Source of the DNA: BM506 sp031581485
GTDB lineage: Bacteria; Desulfobacterota; Desulfobulbia; Desulfobulbales; SURF-16
Length of the DNA stretch: 64,000 nt
Reading direction: 5' to 3'
Assembly: GCA_031581485.1 (NCBI GenBank)
Contig: JAVLBA010000001.1
Span: forward strand, 1-64,000
A program made the position numbers and the translations under genes. The notes below the pieces were generated by a model. That model did no database searches and had not been told where the DNA came from. It worked only from the letters and a program-made list of their open reading frames with translations. Positions 9,298-17,432 of the stretch are shown here, in pieces. Numbering within the stretch: the first letter of the stretch is position 1; each line of letters begins with the position of its first letter.

Positions 9298-9445
9298 ATG
9301 GGGGGCACCAGCGGCAAAGGCGGGGCGGGCAAGACCACGGTGGCGGTCAATATTGCCTGCGCCCTGGCCGATCTGGGCCACAAGGTTGCCTTGGTGGATG
9401 CGGATGTCGATGCCCCCAATGCGGCTGTTTTGGCCCAAAAGGTCT
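9298..9445 (+). pseudogene. Truncated MinD/Mrp-type P-loop ATPase
   Basis: From an ATG at 9298 about 48 residues match the start of MinD/Mrp-superfamily ATPases: a deviant Walker A (SGKGGAGKTT), then a stretch ending LVDADVDAPNA, which is the A' motif. The similarity stops at about 9445. The frame stays open into the antisense of the aldehyde dehydrogenase gene, so the loss is not from a stop codon but from a deletion or rearrangement. The remaining roughly 230 residues, including the ferredoxin insert of some relatives, are absent. It sits 61 nt after the NifX-like gene, a usual neighbour. Confidence 0.7.
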
Positions 9446-9525
9446 GTGACCGTTCCCGAAGGAACTGTCTGAACTGGATACGGGTGAGCCACGTTAACGA
9501 GGCGACACCTAAAAAAAGATATAAA
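9446..9525. other. Junction segment with UUCG-type hairpin
   Basis: This piece lies between the broken ATPase gene and the end of the aldehyde dehydrogenase gene. It holds a perfect GTTCC-CGAA-GGAAC inverted repeat at 9453-9466; read on the minus strand the loop becomes the very stable C(UUCG)G tetraloop. The rest resembles nothing recognised. The hairpin could help end the minus-strand transcript of the aldehyde dehydrogenase gene, but no T-tract follows it. Confidence 0.4.
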
Positions 9526-10956
9526 TCATACCGGCATCTGGCGCACCACCAGCAGCCGGGTCTCGCTCATGTCCTCCATGGCGTAGCGGATGCCCTCGCG
9601 GCCCAGGCCCGAATCCTTGACGCCGCCGTAGGGCATCTGGTCGGCCCGCCAGGAGGGGATATCGCCGATGATGACGCCTCCCACCTCCAGGGTGTCCCAG
9701 GCCAGCTGGGCCTTGTGGATATCCCGGGTGAAGATGCCGGCCTGCAGACCAAAGAGGCTGTCGTTGATCTCGGCCAGGGCCTGCTTGAAATCAGTAAACG
9801 GCGAGAGTATTGCCACCGGCCCGAAGGCCTCCTGGCGGCAGATATCTTCCTCCCTGGCTACCTTTTCCAGGAGGGTCGCCTCCAGAAAGGCGCCATGCCG
9901 CTTGCCGCCGCAGAGGAGGGTGGCGCCATGGGCCAGGGCAGAGGTGATCCACCCCTCCAGGCGGCCCGCCTCCTTGGCCGAGATCATGGGGCCGATAAAG
10001 GTCTCCTCCTTCCTGGGGTCGCCCATGACCAGCGCCTGGGTGGCCGCCACCAGCCTGGCGCGGAAGGATGCATAGATCTTTTCATGGACCAGGATGCGCT
10101 GCACGCTGATGCAGCTCTGGCCCGACTGGTAGAAGGCGCCGATGATGATGCGCTCCACGGCATCGTCCAGGTCGGCGTCCTCATCCACCAGACAGGCGGC
10201 ATTGCCGCCCAGCTCAAGCACCACCTTCTTCTTGCCCGCCCGGGCCTTCAGGGCCCAGCCCACCTGGGGTGAACCGGTAAACGACAGCAGCTTGAGGCGC
10301 TCGTCCTCGGTGAAGAGCCGCGCCCCTTCCCGCCGGCACGGCAGGATGGAAAAGGCGCCCCTGGGCAGGTCGCACTCGGCCAGGGTCTCGCCGATGATCA
10401 GCGCCCCGATGGGGGTGAGGCTGGCCGGTTTGAGGACAAAGGGACAGCCGGCGGCAATGGCCGGCGCCACCTTGTGGGCCGCCAGATTGAGGGGGAAATT
10501 GAAGGGGGAGATAAAGGAGCAGGCCCCCGCCGGCACCCGTTTGGTGACGGAGGTGTAGCCCGTGGTGCGGGGGCTGCGGTCCAGGGCCATGTACTCGCCG
10601 CCGCAACGCACCGCCTCTTCTGCGGCGATTTTAAAGGTCTCAATGAGGCGGCCCACCTCACCGCGGCTGTCCTTGATGGGCTTGCCCGCCTCCACACAGA
10701 GGGCCTGGGCCAGTTCCTCGGCCCGTTCTTCAAAGCGGCTCACGCAATGGCTCAGGATCTCCTGACGCTGCCAGGCGGGCATGGCAGCCATGGCTTTTTC
10801 TGCGGCCACGGCCTGGCCAATGGCCTGATCAATGGCGGCCTCATCGGCCATGGCCACCTTGTATGCCACCTGGCCGCTGAATTTATCAAGAACATCAAGC
10901 TCTTCATTGGCAAAGACGGCCTCATTGGCCAGGTAATAGGGATAGATTTTCGGCAT
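9526..10956 (-). CDS. NAD(P)-dependent aldehyde dehydrogenase
   Basis: The protein has 476 residues, normal for the ALDH superfamily, whose members oxidise aldehydes to acids in the cytoplasm. The general base Glu248 lies in VVLELGGN, the nucleophile Cys282 in SGQSCIS, the oxyanion Asn153 in PFNFPLN, and the cofactor loop in FTGSPQVGW. Its pattern is closest to the lactaldehyde/non-phosphorylating glyceraldehyde-3-phosphate subgroup, but the substrate cannot be assigned. The ATG has CGGGAG 6 nt upstream. The gene stands alone on the minus strand. Confidence 0.92.
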   Translation of the reverse strand: MPKIYPYYLANEAVFANEELDVLDKFSGQVAYKVAMADEAAIDQAIGQAVAAEKAMAAMPAWQRQEILSHCVSRFEERAEELAQALCVEAGKPIKDSRGEVGRLIETFKIAAEEAVRCGGEYMALDRSPRTTGYTSVTKRVPAGACSFISPFNFPLNLAAHKVAPAIAAGCPFVLKPASLTPIGALIIGETLAECDLPRGAFSILPCRREGARLFTEDERLKLLSFTGSPQVGWALKARAGKKKVVLELGGNAACLVDEDADLDDAVERIIIGAFYQSGQSCISVQRILVHEKIYASFRARLVAATQALVMGDPRKEETFIGPMISAKEAGRLEGWITSALAHGATLLCGGKRHGAFLEATLLEKVAREEDICRQEAFGPVAILSPFTDFKQALAEINDSLFGLQAGIFTRDIHKAQLAWDTLEVGGVIIGDIPSWRADQMPYGGVKDSGLGREGIRYAMEDMSETRLLVVRQMPV

Positions 10957-11304
10957 GACGGCTCCCGGCGGTTCTCTCTGGAGAGGTGAATGAGTTGAAA
11001 AAAGGCTGTTGGCGCCCTGAGATGGCTTATGAAAAATGCGGCTGCCAAGATCAAGGGACTCCCAGATCTTAGCAGCCTTTTGTGGAGATATACAAGGGGG
11101 AGCATTTCTTGCCGGCCACCAGGGGAGATTTTTCCACTGATTATGGAAGAGAGAAGAGGTGCTGGCCGCTCATTTGAATTGAGCAATAAGGTGATTGACG
11201 GCCAGGTGAGCCTCTTTGCCGGACTGAGGCGGCTCCTGGTGATCGGCCGGCTCTTTTTCATGGCGCCGTTCAGCGGCGGGCGGCCTGGTATGCTTTTTTG
11301 ATCT
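10957..11304. other. Non-coding region upstream of aldehyde dehydrogenase
   Basis: About 350 nt without a believable gene. It holds a strong hairpin at 11040-11077, given separately, and must contain the promoter of the aldehyde dehydrogenase gene. A 90-codon plus-strand frame at 11029-11301 has no family resemblance and runs through the hairpin, so it was not called. Confidence 0.6.
11040..11081 (-). terminator. Terminator-like hairpin downstream of the YkgJ gene
   Basis: GGCTGC-C-AAGATC pairs with GATCTT-A-GCAGCC around a loop of about 12 nt: thirteen positions with one mismatch. Read on the minus strand the stem is followed by GCATTTTTC; on the plus strand by TTTTG. It lies 220 nt after the YkgJ stop and before the aldehyde dehydrogenase start, so it most likely ends the minus-strand YkgJ transcript. 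Confidence 0.5.
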
Positions 11305-11946
11305 TCAGCAAGGCTTGAGCCGCGGTATGTTGTTGTCATCCATCGTGAGCTGGACGGCGGCATGGTTCCATGACTGGAACAAGGGACGCCCGAAATAAAA
11401 GAATTCCTGGGCCAGGCTGAAGTGCAGTCGGCTGAGCGCCTCTTGGCGCAGGCGCAGATCAAGGCCGAGCATCTGTTCCGCTTCCTGGATGGATTCCGGA
11501 CTGAGCAGCAGCAGCAGGGTATTGATTTTCGGCCAGGAGCATTGTTCAAAAGCCTGGATATAGGCCATGACAGGGTCATCGGCCTTGATAAGGTCCTGAC
11601 GGCTCAGGCAGTCTTGGCCGGTGATGGCCAGGATGGCCGTGGTATCCCGGCATTGCAGGAGCCGGCATTCCAGGGGCCGATTGTCATGGATGGTGCACCC
11701 CTTGGCGGCGCTGTTGTAAAAGAGACATTCCCAGCTGCTCCCTTTTCCCTGGATCTTCAGCATCTCGCAGGCGGCGGGCTCCACTGCATCCGGGCCGGGG
11801 TTATAGGCCGGTTCCCCTGCTCTGATCACCATCAGCTGGTCGGTCCGGATGATTTTTTGGCCCATCAGGGCCAGATCAGGGCCATGCAGCACAGGGCCGC
11901 CCTTGAGGCAGCATGTTCCGCACCGTTTGCATTCAACTTTTTTCAT
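11305..11946 (-). CDS. YkgJ family cysteine-cluster protein
   Basis: The protein has 213 residues from the ATG at 11946; a GTG two codons upstream is also possible. CKRCGTCC at the N-terminus and CTIHDNRPLECRLLQC in the middle form the YkgJ (CxxCxxCC) metal-binding pattern, thought to hold zinc or an iron-sulfur cluster. The C-terminal 90 residues are helical and specific to this protein. The function of the family is not known. It is monocistronic. Confidence 0.8.
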   Translation of the reverse strand: MKKVECKRCGTCCLKGGPVLHGPDLALMGQKIIRTDQLMVIRAGEPAYNPGPDAVEPAACEMLKIQGKGSSWECLFYNSAAKGCTIHDNRPLECRLLQCRDTTAILAITGQDCLSRQDLIKADDPVMAYIQAFEQCSWPKINTLLLLLSPESIQEAEQMLGLDLRLRQEALSRLHFSLAQEFFYFGRPLFQSWNHAAVQLTMDDNNIPRLKPC

Positions 11947-12018
11947 ATACACTGCCTGCCGCCAATTGGAATAGTTTGCAAAGTTGATAAAAACAAAACA
12001 GCTCTTTGCCAGAACGGC

Positions 12019-12066
12019 CGCCCTTCGACAAGCTCAGGGGGCGGTCCCTGAGCTTGTCGAAGGGCG
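12019..12066. repeat. Long perfect inverted repeat (21-bp arms)
   Basis: The arms at 12019-12039 and 12046-12066 are perfect complements around a 6-nt loop; the core is CCCTTCGACAAGCTCAGGG. It lies between the YkgJ and acetolactate synthase-like genes, both on the minus strand. From memory this core recurs as a dispersed palindrome in many unrelated bacterial genomes. No other copy was noticed in this window. It could act as a terminator for the acetolactate synthase-like transcript, but has no T-tract. Confidence 0.75.
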
Positions 12067-12114
12067 CTTATGGTCGAACTACTTCTTCGTTTAGAGCTTG
12101 CGGCAATAAAAAAA

Positions 12115-13821
12115 TTAGATGGGGCAGGCGATATTGCCCAGGCGCTGGCTCAGTTTGATGTTCTCCCGGTAATCCACGGCCACGGAGAGCAGCACGGGCA
12201 CCTCCTGCTGAAAGGCCTCGTGCAGGGCATCCTGGAGGTCAAGGCTGTTTTCCACCCGCATGCCCTTGCAGCCAAAGGCCTCGGCCAGCTTGCTGAAGTC
12301 GGGATTACCGAACTTGAGATCCGTGTGGCGGCCAAAGGTGGTCTGCTGTTTCCACTCAATGAGGCCGTAGCCCTGGTCATCCCAGATCATCACCACGATA
12401 TTGGCGCCGATGCGTCGCGCCGTCTCCAGTTCCTGGACATTCATCAGAAAACCGCCATCCCCGCAGATGGCCAGCACCTTGCGCTCGGGGTGGACGATCT
12501 TGGCGCCAATGGCAGCGGGCAGGGCAAAGCCCATGGAGCAGAAACCGTTGGAGATGAGGCAGGTGTTGGGCTCGTCACACTGGTAATAGCGGGCGATCCA
12601 CATCTTGTGGGCCCCCACATCGGAAAGGAGGATATCCGCCGGGCCCATGACCTGGCGCACGTCCCAGAGGATCTTCTGGGGCCGGATGGAACCCCTGGTG
12701 TCATCATCCTTGTGGGTCATGAAATCTTCCAGCTGGCGGCTGCGGATGGTGCGGCTGTATTCCTTGTTGATCTGGGGGATATATCCTCTGAATTTCCGGT
12801 TCAGCATGACCAGGGTCTGGGCCACATCGCCGATGATCTCCAGGTCCACCTGGTAATAGGCATCGGATTCGGCCGGCAGGCTGTCAATGTGGATGATTTT
12901 CCGGCCTTCCTTGTCACTGAAATGGCGGCTCCAGAGATGGGGGGCGTATTCCACGGTGTCATAGCCCAGGGTGATGACCAGATCGGCCTGCTGCAGGCTG
13001 CAGAGGATGTGGTCCTGGGACTGCAGGCCGATGGTGAAGAGGCAATGCTCGGAGTGGCGGCTCACCGCGCCTTTGCCCATGAAGGTGTTGGTCACCGGGA
13101 TGTGGGTCAGTTCGGTGAAGAGGCGCAGGGCCTCAGAGGCTCGCAGGCGGATGGTGCCGTTGCCGGCCAGGATCACCGGTTTTTTGGCGGCCTTGATCAT
13201 CGCCATTGCCTCATCAAGGAGGTTGGCGGCCGGCACCGGCCGCTGCGGGTTTTCAAGGGGCAGGGGCAGGCCGCTGGCCTCAAAGGCGGCGATATCATCG
13301 GCCAGTTCAATATGGCAGGCCCCTGGTTTTTCCATGGTAGCCAGTTTGAAGGCCTTGCGCACCACCTCCGGAATGTTGTCGGAATGGATAATGGCCTTGG
13401 CCCATTTGGTGATGGGGGTGAACATGGCCACCACATCCATGTTCTGATGGCTCTCCTTGTGCTGGCGGCGGCTGTCGGCCTGGCCGGTGAGGACGATCAG
13501 CGGCACCCGGTCCATATTGGCATCGGCCACGCCGGTGACCAGATTGGTGGCGCCCGGTCCCAGGGTGCCCAGGCAGACCCCGGGGCGGCCGGTGAGGCGG
13601 CCATAGGCATCGGCGATAAAGGCGGCACCCTGCTCGTGGCGACACATCACAAAGGTGATGGGCGAATCCTCCAGGGCCATCATGAAATGGGCATTTTCCT
13701 CCCCGGGCACTCCGAAGATATATTCCACGCCCTCATTTTCCAGGCATTTGACAAAGAGTTCAGCTGCTTTCATGGTCTTGTAAGGGGCTTGAGGTTGTGG
13801 GCAGGGATCTGGTTGGGGCAT
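12115..13821 (-). CDS. Acetolactate synthase large-subunit-like TPP enzyme
   Basis: The protein has 568 residues, the usual length for the ThDP-dependent acetolactate synthase family, which joins two pyruvates to acetolactate. The catalytic Glu lies in GVPGEEN, the FAD/ThDP fold in CLGTLGPGATN, and the ThDP-magnesium motif in GDGGFLMNVQELETA. In that motif the usual NN end is replaced by WDDQGYG, as in catabolic AlsS-like relatives. No small regulatory subunit gene (ilvN) is next to it. The family start motif suggests the internal ATG at 13773 may be the true start; neither has a clear ribosome binding site. Other ThDP reactions on pyruvate or glyoxylate cannot be excluded. Confidence 0.85.
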   Translation of the reverse strand: MPQPDPCPQPQAPYKTMKAAELFVKCLENEGVEYIFGVPGEENAHFMMALEDSPITFVMCRHEQGAAFIADAYGRLTGRPGVCLGTLGPGATNLVTGVADANMDRVPLIVLTGQADSRRQHKESHQNMDVVAMFTPITKWAKAIIHSDNIPEVVRKAFKLATMEKPGACHIELADDIAAFEASGLPLPLENPQRPVPAANLLDEAMAMIKAAKKPVILAGNGTIRLRASEALRLFTELTHIPVTNTFMGKGAVSRHSEHCLFTIGLQSQDHILCSLQQADLVITLGYDTVEYAPHLWSRHFSDKEGRKIIHIDSLPAESDAYYQVDLEIIGDVAQTLVMLNRKFRGYIPQINKEYSRTIRSRQLEDFMTHKDDDTRGSIRPQKILWDVRQVMGPADILLSDVGAHKMWIARYYQCDEPNTCLISNGFCSMGFALPAAIGAKIVHPERKVLAICGDGGFLMNVQELETARRIGANIVVMIWDDQGYGLIEWKQQTTFGRHTDLKFGNPDFSKLAEAFGCKGMRVENSLDLQDALHEAFQQEVPVLLSVAVDYRENIKLSQRLGNIACPI

Positions 13822-13831
13822 CCATCATGAG

Positions 13832-13847
13832 ATATCATACATGATAT
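13832..13847. promoter_or_regulatory. Small palindrome in the divergent promoter region
   Basis: ATATCAT-AC-ATGATAT is a 7-2-7 inverted repeat just upstream of the acetolactate synthase-like gene, in the space shared with the divergent helicase gene at 14103. Its size and place suit a dimeric regulator site. No regulator gene is adjacent, so the assignment is only a guess. Confidence 0.3.
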
Positions 13848-14102
13848 GGCCTGGAAAAAAACCTGTTCTCCTTATCTTAAAGAGGAGCCACTGCCAAGCA
13901 GAGGGCAGGTTTCTCTTTTTGAGCAAAATTTTATTTTGCTGCCACTTTTGGCAAGGCGGTCCAGCTGCCGACGGGGTGAACACTCTGCTATTGTTCACCT
14001 TTTTGTGGATCAGGGCAGCGACCTTGCCGGGCAAGGAGAAAAAGGAGCTGCTTTTTTTGGCTGCGCCCCATCTATGCTCCCCAGAAGGGATGTGGTAAAG
14101 AG

Positions 14103-17051
14103 ATGAGTTTGTCCTTCCTCTCAGATCCTCAGGTGGAGATGCCTTCAGTCAGCCCCCAAAATGTCGCCGAATATCTGGCCGCCCTTAAGGGCTCCAGCCG
14201 TTTCGGGCCCCAGGTGGTCCACCACGAGTTCCTGGCCGGCCAGGAGGCGTGCTACGCCGAACTGGCCCGGCCCCTGCCTGCTGAGCTGCGCCGTATCATG
14301 GCCCGGGAAGGGGCGGAGCGCCTCTACAGCCATCAGGCCCGGGCCATGGATCTTATCCGCCAGGGCGAGGATCTCCTGGTGGCCACTCCCACGGCCAGCG
14401 GCAAGAGCCTGATCTATACCATGCCGGTGCTGGAAAAGATCATGGCAGAGCCGGCCAGCCGGGCCCTTTATCTCTTCCCCTTAAAGGCCCTGGCCCAGGA
14501 CCAGCTCCGGCGCCTGGAGGCCATGGCCCCCCAGCTGCCCGCCGGCAGAAGTTTTACCGCCGCGGTGTGCGATGGCGACACCTCAAGCTATCGGCGCAAG
14601 AAGCTGCGCGAAAACCCGGCCAACATCATCATCTCCAACCCGGAGATGCTCCATCTCTCCTTCCTGGGCTACCATGAGAAATGGGCCGAATTTTTCAGTA
14701 ATCTGACCCATGTGGTCATTGATGAGGTCCATTCCTATCGCGGCGTCTTCGGCTCCCACATGGCCTGGGTGCTCCGGCGCCTGCGCCGCATCTGCGCCCT
14801 CTATGGCAGCAAGCCACAGTTTCTGCTCTTTTCGGCCACCATCGGCAATCCGGCCGAGCTGGGCGAGCACCTCATCGGCCGCCCTCCGCAGGTGGTGACC
14901 ACAAGCGGCGCCCCCCGGGCCCCGCGCCATTTCCTCTTTTTTGATCCCTGGGACGGGGCGGCTCATGCCGCCAGCCAGCTGCTGGAGGCGGCCTTAAAGC
15001 GCGGTCTGCGCACCATCGTCTATACCCAGTCGCGCAAGATCACCGAGCTGGTTGCCCTGTGGACCGGCCAGAGGCTGGGGGAGCTGCAGGAGAAGCTCAC
15101 CGCCTATCGGGCCGGTTTTCTGCCGGAGGAGCGGCGGCAGATCGAACAGCAGCTGGCCAGCGGCGAACTCTACGGGGTGGTGGCCACCTCGGCCCTGGAG
15201 CTGGGCATTGATATCGGCTCCCTGGATATCTGCATCATGGTGGGCTATCCCGGCTCCATCATGTCCACCTGGCAGCGCGGCGGCCGGGTGGGCAGGCGGC
15301 AGCAGGAAAGCCTGATTATCATGGTGGGCCAGGAAGACGCCCTGGACCATTATTTTCTCAAGAATCCCGGGCAGTTTTTTCAGAGAAAGGTGGAATCGGC
15401 AGTTCTTAATCCGGAAAATGAGGAGATCTCCGCCCGCCACCTGCTCTGCGCCGCCGCCGAGTCGCCCCTGCATAGGGATGAACCCCTGCTGGCCAGTCCG
15501 GCGGTGCACAAGGCCGTGGCGTCACTCTGCGCCACCGGCCAGCTCCTGCAGGCCAAAACCGGCACACGTTATTTCACGGTCCGCAAATATCCCCACCGCC
15601 AGGTGGAACTGCGGGGCAGCGGTCGGCCCCTGGTGATCAGGAAGATGGATGATAACCAGCGGCTGGGTGATATCGATGCGGGTCGCTGCTGCAAGGAATG
15701 CCATCCAGGCGCCCTCTATCTCCATCATGGCCAGACCTGGGAGGTGGTGGAGCTTGATCTGGAAGGCAGCCAGGTCCTGGTGCGGCGCAAGGATGCCCAT
15801 TATTTCACCCGGGCTCTGGCCACCAAGGAGACCGAAATCCTGGAGGTTTTTTCCGAGGTACAGGTGCGCAATATCAAGGCCTGTTTCGGCCGGCTCAAGG
15901 TCACGGATCAGGTCACCGGTTTTCAGCGCAAGCTCATCCGCGGTCAGAAGACCTTCAGTACCCAGAGCCTGGATCTGCCGCCCCAGGTCTTTGAGACCCA
16001 TGGCCTCTGGTTTGAGATCCCCAGCGCCCTTGAGGTCCGTCTGCAGGCGGAGAAGGTCCATTTCATGGGGGGCATCCATGCCGTGGAGCATGCCGTGATC
16101 GGCGTCTTTCCCCTCACCGTGCTCTGTGATCGTAATGATATCGGCGGCATTTCCTATCCCTTCCACCCCCAGCTGCAGGGATCCGCCATCTTTATCTATG
16201 ACGGCTGCCCCGGCGGCATCGGCCTCTGCCGGGAGGCGTTTGGCCGCATTGACGAGCTGCTGCAGGCCGCCCATACGGCCATCGACTCCTGTCCCTGCGA
16301 AACGGGCTGCCCCTCCTGTGTCCACTCGCCCAAATGCGGCTCCGGCAACCGGCCCATTGACAAGGAGGCGGCCCGTCTTGTCCTGGAGGAGTTGCTGGCC
16401 GGTGATAAGCAGCGCCTGGAGGTGCAGAAGGCGGCCAGCCGGGCGCTGCCCGCCACCCAGAGCCTCCCGGCGGTGCCTCCGGTTCTGCCCCGCAAATGGG
16501 CGGTGTTTGATGTGGAGACCCAGCGTTCCGCTGCCGAGGTGGGGGGCTGGCACCGGGCTGAGCGTATGGGGGTATCGGTGGCCGTGGTCTATGACGGCGA
16601 GCTTGATGATTTCCTGATCTTCCGGGAGGGGGAAATGGTGGAGCTTCTCGACTATCTCAAGGACCGGGATCTGGTGGTGGGATTCAACAATAAACGCTTT
16701 GATAATATGGTATTGTCAGCCTATGGCAATGCCAGGCTCCATCTCCTGCCCACCATCGATCTCCTGGAAGAGGTGAAGGGCCGTCTGGGCTATCGTCTCA
16801 GCCTTGACCGTTTGGCCACCATGACCCTGGGCCATCAAAAAAGCGCTGACGGTCTCCAGGCCCTCAAATGGTATAAGGAGGGGAGGATTGATAAGATCAT
16901 CACCTATTGCCGCCAGGATGTGGAGATCACCCGTGATCTCTTCCTCTTTGCCCTTAACAACAACTATCTTCTTTTTCAGAATAAGGCCGGCCACACCGTG
17001 CGCTGCCCGTTGACCCTGGCCATTCCCGGTAGGGAACCGGAGGTTGTGTAA
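14103..17051 (+). CDS. DEAD/DEAH helicase (MrfA-like) fused to DEDDy exonuclease (MrfB-like)
   Basis: The protein has 982 residues. The helicase part shows Walker A TPTASGKS (95-102), box II IDEVH, and the late ARG motif in GGRVGRRQ. A DUF1998-type region follows, with the zinc cysteines CPCETGCPSCVHSPKC at about 730-745, as in B. subtilis MrfA (YprA). From about 797 to the end is an RNase H-fold exonuclease with FDVET (near 803), FNNKRFD (near 861) and YCRQD (near 935), the three DEDDy motifs. In B. subtilis MrfA and MrfB are separate proteins that act together in repair of mitomycin lesions; here both seem joined. The HPt gene begins 1 nt after the stop. Confidence 0.85.
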   Translation: MSLSFLSDPQVEMPSVSPQNVAEYLAALKGSSRFGPQVVHHEFLAGQEACYAELARPLPAELRRIMAREGAERLYSHQARAMDLIRQGEDLLVATPTASGKSLIYTMPVLEKIMAEPASRALYLFPLKALAQDQLRRLEAMAPQLPAGRSFTAAVCDGDTSSYRRKKLRENPANIIISNPEMLHLSFLGYHEKWAEFFSNLTHVVIDEVHSYRGVFGSHMAWVLRRLRRICALYGSKPQFLLFSATIGNPAELGEHLIGRPPQVVTTSGAPRAPRHFLFFDPWDGAAHAASQLLEAALKRGLRTIVYTQSRKITELVALWTGQRLGELQEKLTAYRAGFLPEERRQIEQQLASGELYGVVATSALELGIDIGSLDICIMVGYPGSIMSTWQRGGRVGRRQQESLIIMVGQEDALDHYFLKNPGQFFQRKVESAVLNPENEEISARHLLCAAAESPLHRDEPLLASPAVHKAVASLCATGQLLQAKTGTRYFTVRKYPHRQVELRGSGRPLVIRKMDDNQRLGDIDAGRCCKECHPGALYLHHGQTWEVVELDLEGSQVLVRRKDAHYFTRALATKETEILEVFSEVQVRNIKACFGRLKVTDQVTGFQRKLIRGQKTFSTQSLDLPPQVFETHGLWFEIPSALEVRLQAEKVHFMGGIHAVEHAVIGVFPLTVLCDRNDIGGISYPFHPQLQGSAIFIYDGCPGGIGLCREAFGRIDELLQAAHTAIDSCPCETGCPSCVHSPKCGSGNRPIDKEAARLVLEELLAGDKQRLEVQKAASRALPATQSLPAVPPVLPRKWAVFDVETQRSAAEVGGWHRAERMGVSVAVVYDGELDDFLIFREGEMVELLDYLKDRDLVVGFNNKRFDNMVLSAYGNARLHLLPTIDLLEEVKGRLGYRLSLDRLATMTLGHQKSADGLQALKWYKEGRIDKIITYCRQDVEITRDLFLFALNNNYLLFQNKAGHTVRCPLTLAIPGREPEVV

Positions 17052-17052
17052 G

Positions 17053-17424
17053 ATGAAGATATCTGAGGACCAGGCGCTGCCACCCCAATTACCAGGAATC
17101 GATCTTGCCGAGACCATGGAGCGGACAGGGATTTCCGCAGAGATGTTGCGGCCCATTCTTCGCAAATTCGCCGTAAAGAACAGGGAGAGGGGTGCGGAAA
17201 TGGCGGCGCTGCTCAGCAAGGGCGATCTGCAGGGCCTCACTATGGCGGCCCATAGATTGAAAGGGGCCTCTGCCAATATCGGCGCCACTGCCCTGCCCCA
17301 GGCCTGTCTGGCCGTGGAGAGGGCCATTGCCCAGGGAAAAGATGGCAAGGAGATACAGGGGCTGCTTCATGAGCTGGCAGGGGCCCTGGCGGTTTTGCTG
17401 AACTCGCTGGCTGCCCTGCAGTAG
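17053..17424 (+). CDS. HPt domain phosphotransfer protein
   Basis: The protein has 123 residues from the ATG at 17053. It is a stand-alone histidine phosphotransfer domain: AAHRLKGASANIGA holds the phospho-accepting His in the usual HxLKGxxxxxGA setting. Such proteins relay phosphate between hybrid kinases and response regulators in the cytoplasm. It follows the helicase stop by 1 nt, so the two are co-transcribed, although no functional link is known. A TTG at 17044 would add three residues. It ends 8 nt before the convergent hypE stop. Confidence 0.85.
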   Translation: MKISEDQALPPQLPGIDLAETMERTGISAEMLRPILRKFAVKNRERGAEMAALLSKGDLQGLTMAAHRLKGASANIGATALPQACLAVERAIAQGKDGKEIQGLLHELAGALAVLLNSLAALQ

Positions 17425-17432
17425 ATTTTCTT

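Noticed and set aside
9040..10272. 410-codon plus-strand frame containing the P-loop
   Set aside because: Only about 48 residues match an ATPase; the rest is antisense to the aldehyde dehydrogenase gene.
12070..13830. 586-codon plus-strand open frame
   Set aside because: It is antisense to the acetolactate synthase-like gene, which has full family motifs; the open frame follows from high GC and codon bias.
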